From: Pseudomonas serbica
GTDB taxonomy: Bacteria > Pseudomonadota > Gammaproteobacteria > Pseudomonadales > Pseudomonadaceae
Reading direction: 5' to 3'
NCBI RefSeq assembly: GCF_028823535.1
Contig: NZ_JAQIYM010000008.1
Span: 1 to 64,000 of the forward strand
Length of the DNA stretch: 64,000 nt
Below are positions 54,038-63,256 of the stretch, piece after piece. The notes under the pieces are model-generated. The model was not told the origin of the DNA, made no database searches, and was given only the letters and a program-made list of their open reading frames with translations. Within the stretch, counting starts at the first letter, position 1; each line of letters begins with the position of its first letter. The translations under genes were made by a program, and so were the position numbers.

Positions 54038-55327
54038 TCACTCCCGACCAGGGTTTTCGGGGAATACCGCCAGGCACGCCAGGCTAATGGCGCCGCCGGC
54101 GAGCAGGTACAGGGCCGGCGCCTGGGGGTTATCCAGGACCGCCGTGAGCCAGGTGGCGATCAACGGGGAGAAGCCGCCGAACAGGGTGACGCCGAAGCTG
54201 TAGCTGACGGCGGTACCCAGCGCCCGGCGATTTTTTGGAAAGGCTTCCATGATCAGGGCGAAGAAGGCACCCGAACCGATACAGCCAGGCAGCACCAGCA
54301 TGGCGATGACGAACATCGCCACCCACAAATTGGTGCTCAAACCGAGCAGGTAGAAGGCAGGCCACGCCATCAGCACGGGCAGGGTGATGGTCCAGGCCAG
54401 CAGTTTCTTGCGCAGGCCGTGGCGGTCGGCAAAGCGCCCGGCCAGGGGCGTGATGATCGCCAGGCAGGCACTGGCCACGCAGGCGATGGCCAAGGCGCTG
54501 CGCTGCGGGTAACCCAGGGTGACCGTCAGGTAGGCGGGCATATAGAAAATGAACAGGTAGATGCCGATGGTGGCGCTGGCCATCAGGCCGATCGCCAGCA
54601 GGGTGTGACGCAGGTCGATGTGATCGCGCAACCGACCGTCGCGTTTGCTCGGTTCGGCTTCGTGGGTTTCCGGCAGGCAGCGACGGATGTACCAGCCCAG
54701 CGGTCCGATCAGCAGCCCGAGCATGAAGGGGATGCGCCAGCCCCAGCTTTCAAGGTCCTCGACACTCAACGCATTGTTGAGCAGCAAACCGAGACCGGCC
54801 CCGACCATGGCCGCGTAGCCTTGGCTGGCGGCCTGCCAACTCACATTGCGGCAGCGATTTGCCGTGGCGCTGGACTCCATCAGGTACACCGACGCGGTGC
54901 CTATTTCCCCGCCGGCGGAAAAGCCCTGGGTGAGGCGGCCAGCCACCAGCAACAAGGTGCCGAACAAGCCTATGTCCTGATAGGACGGTGCGAAGGCGAT
55001 CAGTGCGGTGCCGCAGGTCATCAGGCTGATCGTCAGGCTCAACGCGGCCTTGCGACCCCGGCGGTCGGCAAAGCGTCCGATCACCACGGCGCCCACCGGG
55101 CGCATGAGGAAACCGACGCCAAAGGTAGCCAGGGACATCAGTAGCGAAGCCATGGCCGATTGTGCGGGGAAGAAGTTTTTCGCGATCACCACCGCGAAGA
55201 AGCTGTAGATCGTGAAGTCATACATTTCCAGGGCGTTGCCTAGCGCGCAGGCGACAGTGGCTTTCCTGGAACCGATCGCGGTGGGCGTCGCGGCGCAGCG
55301 GAGGGGGGGCGCTTGCAGGGTAGTCAT
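54038..55327 (-). CDS. MFS transporter, metabolite:H+ symporter (MHS) type
   Basis: A 429-residue, 12-helix symporter. ALGNALEMYDFTIYSFFAVV near residue 28 is the MHS-family helix 1 with its conserved acidic pair, FLMRPVGAVVIGRFADRRGR near 75 the loop 2-3 motif, and FSAGGEIGTASVYLMESS near 135 the helix 4-5 motif. Relatives carry proline/betaine, dicarboxylates or aromatic acids. ATG 55327 has AGGA 9 nt upstream; a frame to 55372 is rejected. It probably imports the acyl-amino acid that the next gene's hydrolase cleaves. Confidence 0.92.
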   Translation of the reverse strand: MTTLQAPPLRCAATPTAIGSRKATVACALGNALEMYDFTIYSFFAVVIAKNFFPAQSAMASLLMSLATFGVGFLMRPVGAVVIGRFADRRGRKAALSLTISLMTCGTALIAFAPSYQDIGLFGTLLLVAGRLTQGFSAGGEIGTASVYLMESSATANRCRNVSWQAASQGYAAMVGAGLGLLLNNALSVEDLESWGWRIPFMLGLLIGPLGWYIRRCLPETHEAEPSKRDGRLRDHIDLRHTLLAIGLMASATIGIYLFIFYMPAYLTVTLGYPQRSALAIACVASACLAIITPLAGRFADRHGLRKKLLAWTITLPVLMAWPAFYLLGLSTNLWVAMFVIAMLVLPGCIGSGAFFALIMEAFPKNRRALGTAVSYSFGVTLFGGFSPLIATWLTAVLDNPQAPALYLLAGGAISLACLAVFPENPGRE

Positions 55328-55656
55328 CGGTTTTTCCTGTGACAGTTTTGTTGTGGCCCGAATATCCGGCAAACACTGTCACGGCGCACTTGCGCTTTTC
55401 TTCGAGGATTAACCGTTGGTTAAGATGCCTGGCCGCTCTTGGCAATCGCGGCGCCAGTTCGGTGCGATATCGGTCGATTATCGATCACTCGCACTGTTTG
55501 ACAACAGCGACGCCGTCTTGCTGGCACCTCGTGCAGGCCGTGGCTACAGGTTCCAGCCCACTGTGCGGGACGTTAGGGTGACCGGGCCCAACGGATCGGG
55601 AGAAACTTAACCGTCAGGCATATCGTTGCGTTTTTCTTAAGTTTCTCGGGGCTGCG
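55328..55656. other. Intergenic region between LysR and MFS genes with two long inverted repeats
   Basis: A 329-nt gap with no supported gene. It contains GTGACAG (55339-55345) facing CTGTCAC (55376-55382) just before the MFS start, and GAGAAACTTAA (55600-55610) facing TTAAGTTTCTC (55637-55647) just after the LysR stop. The first is a candidate operator. The second may form the 3' end of the LysR mRNA. Confidence 0.5.
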
Positions 55657-56580
55657 CTAGCGCGAAGAATCCGCTGATCCATGCTTTGAGAGCACATCCC
55701 TGATCGCGTAATACAGGTCGCGAGCCGTCGTGGTCAGGGCGTTGCGGTCGATACAGACCAGGTAGATGGGGTATTCGGGAATGATTTCTTCGATCTTGAC
55801 CTGCACCAGGTCTTCATTGAGGCCCTTGGGCAGCGAGTTTTCCATGCCGGCTTCGCTGAGCGTCATGAACGCATCGGCGTGGTGCAACAGATCCAGCGCC
55901 AACAATACCGATGAACACTCAGTGATCCGCTGCGGGGGAGGAATCTCGTTGTCTTCGAACATCTGATAGAACTGCGACGAGTGATCGTCGATGGCATCGA
56001 GGCTGATCCAGTTGGCGAACTGCAACTGACGCAGCGAGTGGGAGTGGCGCAGCGGGTTGTTCTTTCGGCAGACCACGAGGCCCTGCATGCGGCTCAGCGC
56101 CTCCCAATCCAGGTTCAGCCGCTGGGTATGCTGCTGCGAGGTGATGGCAAAATCCAGCGTGCCGTCCCGCAGTCGCTGCAGCATCAGGTTGGGCCGAAGA
56201 TCCACCAGGCGGATGCGCACACGCGGATTGCGGGTCTGGAATCCGGCAATGCATTCACCCAGGCCCTTGAGCACCGATGTCAGGGACGTGACACCGATGG
56301 TGACTTCACCGACCTGCATGTCCCTGATGTTTTCCGCCTCCAGTTGCAGGCGGCGCATGCTTTCGACCGTCAACTGTGCATGGCGAATGATGCGGCGGCC
56401 TTCGTCGGTGAGCGACATGCCCTTGTGGGATCGCTGCAACAGGGCCAGGCCCAGTTCGCTCTCCAGGTCCTTGATAGATCGGCTGATGGCGGGCTGGGTG
56501 ACATGCAGGATCTGCGAGGCTTCACTGATGCTGCCGGTCTGGTGGATGGCGACCAGTGCCTTGATTTGATGGAGTTTCAC
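55657..56580 (-). CDS. LysR-family transcriptional regulator
   Basis: A 307-residue LTTR starting at GTG 56580 (AAGGA about 11 nt upstream). The winged helix is MKLHQIKALVAIHQTGSISE then LHVTQPAISRSIKDLESELG in residues 1-60. The effector domain follows from about 90 (VGEVTIGVTSLTSVLKGLGE). The group resembles TsaR/AbgR-type regulators. It lies upstream of, and in the same direction as, the MFS/M20/OprD genes, which it probably controls, and is divergent from the pilus operon. Confidence 0.92.
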   Translation of the reverse strand: MKLHQIKALVAIHQTGSISEASQILHVTQPAISRSIKDLESELGLALLQRSHKGMSLTDEGRRIIRHAQLTVESMRRLQLEAENIRDMQVGEVTIGVTSLTSVLKGLGECIAGFQTRNPRVRIRLVDLRPNLMLQRLRDGTLDFAITSQQHTQRLNLDWEALSRMQGLVVCRKNNPLRHSHSLRQLQFANWISLDAIDDHSSQFYQMFEDNEIPPPQRITECSSVLLALDLLHHADAFMTLSEAGMENSLPKGLNEDLVQVKIEEIIPEYPIYLVCIDRNALTTTARDLYYAIRDVLSKHGSADSSR

Positions 56581-56767
56581 TTAACGACAGGTCCTTGCAG
56601 TGCGACGAAGGTGATGCACGTTACAAGTGCCAGGCCGCCGCGTCCATGGTGACATTGTGGGGACTGGCATGAGCCATCCATGGAGCGATTTTTACCCGAT
56701 CACTGGCGATTTCCCCGTGCATTGCTAGCCTCAGTCCTACAAGACATCCCTCACAAGGAATGGGGTC

Positions 56768-57295
56768 GTGAATGGACGTAGGCTATTGGCAGTCTTGGGC
56801 GTAGGGCTCAGTGCAACCGTGTCGGGCGCCGAACTCCAGGTGCAGGTGCGGCTCGATGTGCAACGTGGCTGCCAACTGGTCGGGCAACAACGCAGTGCGG
56901 GTGTCGAGCAATTGGGCGTGCTGGACTTCGGCAGCAGCGCGCGCCTGGACGATCCCGCTGGGCCGCTCGGGGCCGCCTTGATGAACGAACGCCTGCCCCG
57001 GCTCGAATGCAATCCCGATACCACTTATCAAATACGCGTCGATGGCGGCCTGCACGGGGGCGTCGGCGACGTTCGTTACATGGCCGGTAGCGCCGAACAC
57101 AGCAAACCCATTCCTTATCGACTCTATCAGGACCCGGCGCGGCGAATTGCGCTGGCAGTGGATGTGCCAGTGAGTGGTCGGGTGCCGGATACCGGCTCGG
57201 TGGATCTGCCGTTGTACGCCCGCATCGAACCCTTGGCACAGATACCCAGGGTCAGTCGCTATTCTGATCAGGTGAAGGTGACGCTCACCTGGTAA
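56768..57295 (+). CDS. Spore-coat-U-domain pilin-like protein 1 (Csu type)
   Basis: A 175-residue secreted protein, GTG start at 56768 with AAGGA 9 nt upstream. The signal peptide is LLAVLGVGLSATVSGAE. The SCPU domain follows with ELQVQVRLDVQRGCQLVG, LGVLDFGSS near residue 50 and the C-terminal donor-type strand DQVKVTLTW. It is the first gene of a seven-gene chaperone-usher operon. Sequence is the most divergent of the four small subunits, with Arg-rich surface segments, so it may be a specialised minor subunit rather than the main rod pilin. Confidence 0.82.
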   Translation: MNGRRLLAVLGVGLSATVSGAELQVQVRLDVQRGCQLVGQQRSAGVEQLGVLDFGSSARLDDPAGPLGAALMNERLPRLECNPDTTYQIRVDGGLHGGVGDVRYMAGSAEHSKPIPYRLYQDPARRIALAVDVPVSGRVPDTGSVDLPLYARIEPLAQIPRVSRYSDQVKVTLTW

Positions 57296-57392
57296 TCGCA
57301 TGAGCCGTCAACAGCCCAAGCGGAGTCCGGGTTGTGCAGGGAAGGGGGCGTTCGCGATCGAACGACCGTGTTGTCAACCTGAGGGAATCGGG

Positions 57393-57932
57393 ATGGGTGT
57401 CATGACCAGGTTCTGGAAGATGTTTGCCGCGGGCGCGCTGGTGTTGTTGACCGGTGCCGTACAGGCGGCCGTCAGCGGGCAGATCCAGGCGCGGCTGACG
57501 CTTATCGCCGGTTGCGAAGTGACTAACGGCGGCCATCCCGACAGCCCGTCCAGCGACCTCGGCGCCTTGGATTTCGGCCAGCAAGGCCCGACCTGGAGCA
57601 ACCCGATCAAGGCCAATATCAATGACGAAGTCAGCGGCAAATTGAACGTGGCCTGCAACCCTTCGGTCACCGGCTTCACCGTCACCATCGATGGCGGCAC
57701 CCATGGCGACGGTACCACCCGGCGCCTGAGCAACGGCCGCCAGACCGTCGCTTATCAGTTGTTCGTCGACGCTAGCGGCAACCGTAGCTACAGCATCGGC
57801 CAACAGCACAATTTCGCTGTCACCAGCGGGGCGCAGATACCGATTCCGGTATTCGGCTCGGTGGTGGCGAATACCCGCGCGTTACCCGCCGGTGTCTATT
57901 CCGACACCCTGACGGTAACGCTCGACTGGTAA
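57393..57932 (+). CDS. Spore-coat-U-domain pilin-like protein 2 (Csu type)
   Basis: A 179-residue secreted SCPU protein. ATG 57393 has GAGGGA 6 nt upstream; the longer frame from 57300 has no site. The signal peptide is FAAGALVLLTGAVQAA. Then AVSGQIQARLTLIAGCEVTN, LGALDFGQQGPTW, VACNPSVTGFTVTIDGGTHG near residue 90 and PAGVYSDTLTVTLDW at the C-terminus. The terminal strand pattern is typical of subunits assembled by donor-strand exchange. It is separated by about 97 nt from the first subunit gene. Confidence 0.88.
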   Translation: MGVMTRFWKMFAAGALVLLTGAVQAAVSGQIQARLTLIAGCEVTNGGHPDSPSSDLGALDFGQQGPTWSNPIKANINDEVSGKLNVACNPSVTGFTVTIDGGTHGDGTTRRLSNGRQTVAYQLFVDASGNRSYSIGQQHNFAVTSGAQIPIPVFGSVVANTRALPAGVYSDTLTVTLDW

Positions 57933-57951
57933 CCCTGTAGAGGACGGACAC

Positions 57952-58488
57952 ATGCGTACGTTTACATCAAGGATAGGTTTGTCATTGCTTGGCCTGACGC
58001 TGGCGTCCGGCGCCCAGGCTGCCACCACGGTCACCGGCCAGATCACCTCCAGCCTGATCCTGATCAGCAGTTGCCAGGTCAACGGGGGCGGCGGTTCCAC
58101 CAATCTGAACTTCGGTGACCTCAACTTCGGCACCGCCAACAGCCTGTTCACTACGGCCACGGGGCAAGTGCTCGGCGGAGGCGGCGGGGCGCTGTCGATT
58201 CTTTGCTCGGCAGGCACCACGCCAACGGTCAAGGTGCGCGCCGGGGCCCACGATGGACAATCGCCGGGCGGGACCCGAGCGTTGTACGACGGTGTCGCCA
58301 ACTACGTGCCGTACGACCTGTACACCGATGCCGGGCACTCGCAGATCCTGGCGATTGACGGGGTGATCAACCTCGCCGCCAGTACCGGCGTGGAGCAGAC
58401 CGTGAACCTCTACGGTCAGGCGGTGGGCAAGGCCGGTTTGCCGGCGGGCACTTACACCGACACGATTTCCGTCGAACTGACGTTCTAG
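57952..58488 (+). CDS. Spore-coat-U-domain pilin-like protein 3 (Csu type)
   Basis: A 178-residue SCPU protein, ATG with GAGGA about 8 nt upstream. The signal peptide ends in LASGAQAA. Mature TTVTGQITSSLILISSCQVN leads to LNFGDLNFGTANSLFTTATG, a glycine-rich GGGGGALSI stretch, and the terminal strand PAGTYTDTISVELTF. The high Gly/Ser/Thr content and small residues are like major pilins such as CsuA/B or CupE1, but which subunit forms the rod cannot be told by eye. Confidence 0.88.
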   Translation: MRTFTSRIGLSLLGLTLASGAQAATTVTGQITSSLILISSCQVNGGGGSTNLNFGDLNFGTANSLFTTATGQVLGGGGGALSILCSAGTTPTVKVRAGAHDGQSPGGTRALYDGVANYVPYDLYTDAGHSQILAIDGVINLAASTGVEQTVNLYGQAVGKAGLPAGTYTDTISVELTF

Positions 58489-58492
58489 CGCC

Positions 58493-58993
58493 ATGGGCAG
58501 GCATGGCTGTGCGGCGCTGCTCCTGCTGGGTGCGGGTGTGCTGCCGTTGCCGCTCACTGCGGCGACCAGCCAGAGCTTCCAGGTCAGCGCCACGGTGACG
58601 GCCGGCTGCCTGGTGGTCGGCGGGGTCTCCAATTACGGCAGCCTGAATTTCGGCAACCGCTCGGCGCTGGCCACCAACACGGTGCAAGTCGCACTGACCG
58701 GGGGCGTCCAATTGCAATGCACGCCGGGCGTGACCCTGAACATGAGCATCGATGGCGGTCAGTACAACAATGGTGGGCGACACATGCAATTGACCACCGG
58801 CAGCAACCGGGTGGCGTATCAACTGTTTCGCGACGCGGCCTACAGCCAGGCCCTGGGGATCGGGCAAAGCGTGGCGGTGGCGTATGGCGATGCGAACAAC
58901 ATCAGCCTGCCGATTTACGGCCAGGTGCAATTACCGGGCAATCAACCCGGGGGGACGTACAGCGACGTGCTGCAAGTGCAACTGTCGTGGTGA
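58493..58993 (+). CDS. Spore-coat-U-domain pilin-like protein 4 (Csu type)
   Basis: A 166-residue SCPU protein beginning 4 nt after the preceding stop. The signal peptide CAALLLLGAGVLPLPLTAAT is followed by QSFQVSATVTAGCLVVGGVS, YGSLNFGNRSALATNTVQV, LQCTPGVTLNMSIDGGQYNN near residue 78 and GGTYSDVLQVQLSW at the end. The ribosome-binding site is weak, so its translation may depend on coupling. It is directly upstream of the chaperone gene. Confidence 0.88.
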   Translation: MGRHGCAALLLLGAGVLPLPLTAATSQSFQVSATVTAGCLVVGGVSNYGSLNFGNRSALATNTVQVALTGGVQLQCTPGVTLNMSIDGGQYNNGGRHMQLTTGSNRVAYQLFRDAAYSQALGIGQSVAVAYGDANNISLPIYGQVQLPGNQPGGTYSDVLQVQLSW

Positions 58994-59037
58994 CGGGGTG
59001 AACGGATCAGGCCCGATGGGCAAAAAGGAGCAGGCAC

Positions 59038-59826
59038 ATGGTTTCATCTTCGCGACGGCGGTGGGTCGTCGGTCATATGCTGTTGGCACTGTTGTGGTTG
59101 GGGACAACCCGGGTGCAGGCAGCCAGTTCGGTGCTGATCTGGCCGATCGATCCGGTGCTGGAAGCCGATCAACAGGCCAGTGCCTTGTGGCTGGAAAATC
59201 GCGGCAGCGAGACCGCCAATCTGCAGATACGCGTGTTTGCCTGGAGCCAGAGCGGCTTCAGCGACCAATACCAGAACCAGCGTGACGTGATCGGCAGCCC
59301 TCCGGTGGCGAAGATCGAACCCGGCCAGAAACAACTGGTGCGCCTGACCCGCACGCGGGACATTCCGCCGGGTCAGGAATTGGCCTACCGCATCATCATC
59401 GATGAAATTCCCTCGCCGAAGACAGCCGAGGCGGACGACGGCAAGACCGCGGCGGCGATTCGTTTTCAGATGCGTTATTCGGTGCCGTTGTTCGCCTATG
59501 GCGCTGGCCTGTGGAGCAAGGAAGACACCACCCGCCCGCGCGATCCGAAAGGCGTCGGCTTGCCGGATTTGAGTTGGCGCACGGTCGCCGTGGACGGTCG
59601 TCCTTATGTCGAGGTGCGCAACCAGGGCGCGGTTCATGCGCGCCTGACCGATGTGGCGCTCAAGCAGGGCAGCCAGACCCGGCCGTTGGTAGACGGATTG
59701 CTGGGCTATGTGTTGCCCGGCGCGATCATGCGCTGGCCCGCGCCCGGCCCGATGGCTGGCGACCCGGCATTGCAGGTGCGGGTCAATGGTGCGCCGAAGG
59801 TGCAGAGTATTGCGCCGGCACGCTGA
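59038..59826 (+). CDS. csuC: Pilus periplasmic chaperone (CsuC/CupE4-like)
   Basis: A 262-residue two-domain Ig-like chaperone. The signal peptide ends near VQAAS (residue 24). SVLIWPIDPVLEADQQASAL near residue 24 is the donor beta-strand region, with ALWLENRGSETANLQIRVFA next. The conserved hinge Arg/Lys zone FRMRYSVPLFAYGAG-like sequence appears as RFQMRYSVPLFAYGAG near 140. It caps and folds pilin subunits and delivers them to the usher. AGGAG is 7 nt before ATG. It is the fifth gene of the operon, before the usher. Confidence 0.92.
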   Translation: MVSSSRRRWVVGHMLLALLWLGTTRVQAASSVLIWPIDPVLEADQQASALWLENRGSETANLQIRVFAWSQSGFSDQYQNQRDVIGSPPVAKIEPGQKQLVRLTRTRDIPPGQELAYRIIIDEIPSPKTAEADDGKTAAAIRFQMRYSVPLFAYGAGLWSKEDTTRPRDPKGVGLPDLSWRTVAVDGRPYVEVRNQGAVHARLTDVALKQGSQTRPLVDGLLGYVLPGAIMRWPAPGPMAGDPALQVRVNGAPKVQSIAPAR

Positions 59827-59930
59827 CCTGCCGTTGATTCTTTTGCAGGCGACTTTTGCCTGCGGTTGAGTGGCGGTTGAGTGGCGGTGGAGTAAAGGAG
59901 ACACAGTCCAATGACGGACAGGAAGCGCTA

Positions 59931-62288
59931 ATGAGCCAGGGTTGGGCTCGCAGTTTGCGGCGTCCGTTTTGGGCCATGGGCTGTACGTGTTGCCTGGTAG
60001 CGAGTTATCACGCAGAGGCCGGTGACCTGCCGCCTCCGCCCAGCGGCATGGAGGCTGTTGCCGATGCGCAGTTGTTTCTGGAACTGGTGGTCAACCAGAT
60101 GAACACCGGACGAATCGTGGCGGTCGAGCAGCGCCAGGGGCAATTTTTCGTGCCCGCCAGTGCACTGCAGGAAACCGGCATGAAACTGCCGCAAGATATC
60201 AAGGCCGAAGTCGGCCTCGACAGCTTGCCGGGCTTGCACAGCGAGTACGACAGCCAAGCGCAGCGCCTGTTGCTGGAGGTACCGCCCGACTGGCTGCCGG
60301 AGCAGTTTGTCGGCCGTCGCCAAGCCTACCCGCGTACCCCGGCACTGAGCAGCTTCGGCGCCTTGCTCAACTATGACCTGTACCTCAACGACACCGATGA
60401 TGCCGGCACTTACCTGGCCGCCTGGAACGAAGTGCGGCTGTTCGACAGTTGGGGCACGCTGTCCAATACCGGGCAATATCGCCGCACCTTGTCCGGGGAT
60501 GCGGTTGACACGCTGAACAATGGTTACCTGCGCTATGACACCACCTGGCGCTATTCCGATGATGACCGGATGCTGACTTACGAGGCGGGTGATCTGGTCA
60601 GCGGTGCCTTGCCCTGGAGCAGTTCGGTGCGTCTGGGTGGCATTCAACTGTCACGGGACTTCGGCGTACGCCCGGACCTGGTGACCTACCCCTTGCCGCA
60701 GTTCGCCGGGGAGGCCGCGGTGCCGTCGTCGGTCGATCTGTTCATCAACGGCTACAAGTCCAGCAGCGCCGATCTGCAACCTGGCCCCTACACACTGACC
60801 AACATTCCGTTCATCAACGGTGCCGGCGAAGCCGTGGTGGTCACCACCGACGCCCTGGGACGCCAGGTCTCGACCACGGTGCCGTTCTACGTCACCAGCA
60901 GCTTGTTGCAAAAAGGCCTGTCAGATTTTTCGGTGGCGGCCGGCACCTTGCGCCAGGACTACGGCCTGCGGGATTTCAGTTATGGTCCGGGCGTCACGTC
61001 CGGCAGTTTGCGTTACGGCCTGAGTGACAGCGTCACCCTGGAAAGCCACGCTGAAGCCTCGGATGCGCTGGCGCTCGGGGGGGCTGGCAGCAATGTGCGG
61101 CTGGGCAATTTCGGCGTGCTCAACAGCGCCGTCAGCCAAAGCCGTTTCGACGGGCAAACCGGCCAGCAACTGAGCCTCGGTTATCAATACAGCAGCCAGC
61201 GCTACAGCTTTTCCTGGCAGCGCCTGCAACGGCGTGATCACTATGCCGACCTGACCGTGGTCGACAGTCCGTACACCACCCTCAGCAAACGCAGTGAGCA
61301 GGCGACCCTGAGCGTCAATCTCGATACCTGGGGTAGCCTGGGCGCCGGGTATTTCGACGTGCGCGCGGCGGACGACTCGCGCACCCGCCTGCTTAACCTG
61401 ACCTGGAGCAAACCGTTGTGGCGCAGCACCAGCTTTTACCTGTCGGCCAACCGCGAGATCGGCGACAGCAACTGGGCGGTGCAGGCGCAACTGGTGATTC
61501 CGTTCGACCTGCGTGGCAGCCTGGCCATCGGCAGTGAACGCGGCAAGGACGGCCAATCACAGCAGCGGGTCAACTACAGCCGTGCCGTGCCGACCGAGGG
61601 CGGGGTGGGTTTCAATCTCGGCTACGCCAAGGGTGACGGACCCGATTACCGGCAGGCCGACTTGACTTGGCGTTTACAGTCGGTGCAATTGCAGGCCGGT
61701 GTCTACGGCACCAGCGATGCCCAAACCCGCTGGGCCGATGCCAGCGGTTCGCTGGTGTGGATGGACCGCCAGGTGTTCGCCGCGAACCGCATCGACGACG
61801 CGTTTGTGGTGGTCAGCACCGATGGCTACGCGGACATCCCGGTGCGCTACGAAAACCAGCCGGTGGGCCAGACCGATCGCAACGGCCACTTGTTGGTACC
61901 CTGGAGCAGCGCCTACTACCGCGGCAAATACGAGATCGATCCGCTCAACCTGCCGGCCAACGTGCGCAGCCCGAACGTCGAGCAACGCATCGCGGTGCGC
62001 CGTGGCAGCGGCTATCTGTTGGAGTTTCCGTTGAGCCGTGTCATCGCGGCGAGCATCGTGCTGGTGGACGCGCAGCAGCAGGAGTTGCCCTTGGGCAGCG
62101 GTGTGGTGCACGAGCAGAGCGGCACGCAAACCGTGGTCGGCTGGGACGGTCTGGTGTACCTGGAAAACCTGCAGGGGCAGAACGATCTGCGGGTGACATT
62201 GGGCGATGGCAAGACCTGCCACGTGCAGTTTGCCGCCGATCTGGCGCAGGATCAGATCCCGCTGATCGGGCCGTTGGTGTGTCGATGA
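59931..62288 (+). CDS. csuD: Outer-membrane pilus usher (CsuD/CupE5-like)
   Basis: A 785-residue usher. After an N-terminal hydrophobic signal (FWAMGCTCCLVASYHAEA) comes an N-domain (AQLFLELVVNQMNTGRIVAV) that captures chaperone-subunit complexes. A 24-strand barrel region (about 130-640) contains ALLNYDLYLNDTDD and a plug near VPSSVDLFINGYKSSSADLQ. C-terminal domains end with GDGKTCHVQFAADL. ATG 59931, AGGA upstream, is preferred to the longer frame from 59856. The stop overlaps the tip gene start (ATGA). Confidence 0.93.
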   Translation: MSQGWARSLRRPFWAMGCTCCLVASYHAEAGDLPPPPSGMEAVADAQLFLELVVNQMNTGRIVAVEQRQGQFFVPASALQETGMKLPQDIKAEVGLDSLPGLHSEYDSQAQRLLLEVPPDWLPEQFVGRRQAYPRTPALSSFGALLNYDLYLNDTDDAGTYLAAWNEVRLFDSWGTLSNTGQYRRTLSGDAVDTLNNGYLRYDTTWRYSDDDRMLTYEAGDLVSGALPWSSSVRLGGIQLSRDFGVRPDLVTYPLPQFAGEAAVPSSVDLFINGYKSSSADLQPGPYTLTNIPFINGAGEAVVVTTDALGRQVSTTVPFYVTSSLLQKGLSDFSVAAGTLRQDYGLRDFSYGPGVTSGSLRYGLSDSVTLESHAEASDALALGGAGSNVRLGNFGVLNSAVSQSRFDGQTGQQLSLGYQYSSQRYSFSWQRLQRRDHYADLTVVDSPYTTLSKRSEQATLSVNLDTWGSLGAGYFDVRAADDSRTRLLNLTWSKPLWRSTSFYLSANREIGDSNWAVQAQLVIPFDLRGSLAIGSERGKDGQSQQRVNYSRAVPTEGGVGFNLGYAKGDGPDYRQADLTWRLQSVQLQAGVYGTSDAQTRWADASGSLVWMDRQVFAANRIDDAFVVVSTDGYADIPVRYENQPVGQTDRNGHLLVPWSSAYYRGKYEIDPLNLPANVRSPNVEQRIAVRRGSGYLLEFPLSRVIAASIVLVDAQQQELPLGSGVVHEQSGTQTVVGWDGLVYLENLQGQNDLRVTLGDGKTCHVQFAADLAQDQIPLIGPLVCR

Positions 62289-63247
62289 AGTGGCTGATAC
62301 CGCTGGTGCTCTGGCTGCCCGCCCCCGCGTGGGCCTTGTGTTCGGTGGTCGGCACTACGCCCGTGGCCTTCGGCTCATTGAGTTCGATTGCCGTGCGCAC
62401 CACTTCGCAACCCGGTTCCACACTCAACGCCGGCTTGAGTTGCAGCGGCTCGCTGTTGACCCTCCTGAGCAGCGACGATCACTTCTGGGCCACCGTCACC
62501 TCGAGCCAGAGCGGTTTGCGCGGTCCCACCGGCGACGTCATCGGCTACACGATCTACGCCAACAACAGCACCAGCTACCCGCTGACCCGCGGCACGGCCT
62601 TCGACTTTGCACGCAACGGCATCATCGATGCGCTTGGCCTGCTCGGTGGCACGGTCCCAAGAACCGTGCCCCTGTATTTCGGCACTACCCTTGGCAGCAA
62701 CGTCGCGGCCGGGATCTACAGCGAAACCCTGAGCATTTTCTGGAACTGGAACTATTGCTCGGGCATCGGCCTTGGCGGGCTTTGCCTGGGACGCGACATC
62801 AGTAGCGGCACCGCCACATTGACGATCAACCTGACGGTTGCCAACGACTGCACCATCACCGCCCCGAACATCGCCTTCGGCAGCGCACCGGTGGTCAGTG
62901 CTTTCGCCCCGGTCACCGGACAGACCATCAACCTGGCTTGTACCAAAGGCAGCGCTTACACCGTGGGACTGAGCGATGGGCAAAACCCGCTGAGTGTCGG
63001 TGGGCGACGACGGATGACCTCGAGCGGTAATTATCTGGCCTATGACATTTTCAAAAGTGCCGGCACGACCCGCTGGGGAAGCGTGGGCAGTGCCCGTCGG
63101 GCCAGTTCGGATGCCGAGGTCAACCCGGGGAATGGACTGGGGACGGGAAGCCAGATCTTCAATTACAACGCGAAGATCTATACCGATCAGGCGACTCCGC
63201 CAGCGGGGACGTATCTGGACAGTGTGGTGTTGGATGTGGGGTTTTGA
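62285..63247 (+). CDS. csuE: Two-domain SCPU tip adhesin (CsuE/CupE6-like)
   Basis: A 320-residue protein with a signal peptide (LIPLVLWLPAPAWA) and two SCPU-type domains. The first (about 18-170) starts LCSVVGTTPVAFGSLSSI; the second (about 175-320) starts NDCTITAPNIAFGSAPVVSA and ends PPAGTYLDSVVLDVGF. In Csu pili the tip subunit CsuE carries hydrophobic loops that bind abiotic surfaces. Here hydrophobic loop candidates are near IFWNWNYCSGIGLGGLCLG. ATG 62285 overlaps the usher stop, so it is the seventh and last gene. Confidence 0.9.
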   Translation: MKWLIPLVLWLPAPAWALCSVVGTTPVAFGSLSSIAVRTTSQPGSTLNAGLSCSGSLLTLLSSDDHFWATVTSSQSGLRGPTGDVIGYTIYANNSTSYPLTRGTAFDFARNGIIDALGLLGGTVPRTVPLYFGTTLGSNVAAGIYSETLSIFWNWNYCSGIGLGGLCLGRDISSGTATLTINLTVANDCTITAPNIAFGSAPVVSAFAPVTGQTINLACTKGSAYTVGLSDGQNPLSVGGRRRMTSSGNYLAYDIFKSAGTTRWGSVGSARRASSDAEVNPGNGLGTGSQIFNYNAKIYTDQATPPAGTYLDSVVLDVGF

Positions 63248-63256
63248 TGTTGCAGC

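Noticed and set aside
56581..56767. Possible sigma-54 promoter before the pilus operon
   Set aside because: GG and GC elements such as TGGCATG and TGCATTGC are present but not at the required -24/-12 spacing.
61667..62284. Upstream extension of the tip-adhesin frame through the usher gene
   Set aside because: The true start is ATG 62285 with its signal peptide. The upstream part is out of frame with the usher coding sequence and has no family resemblance.
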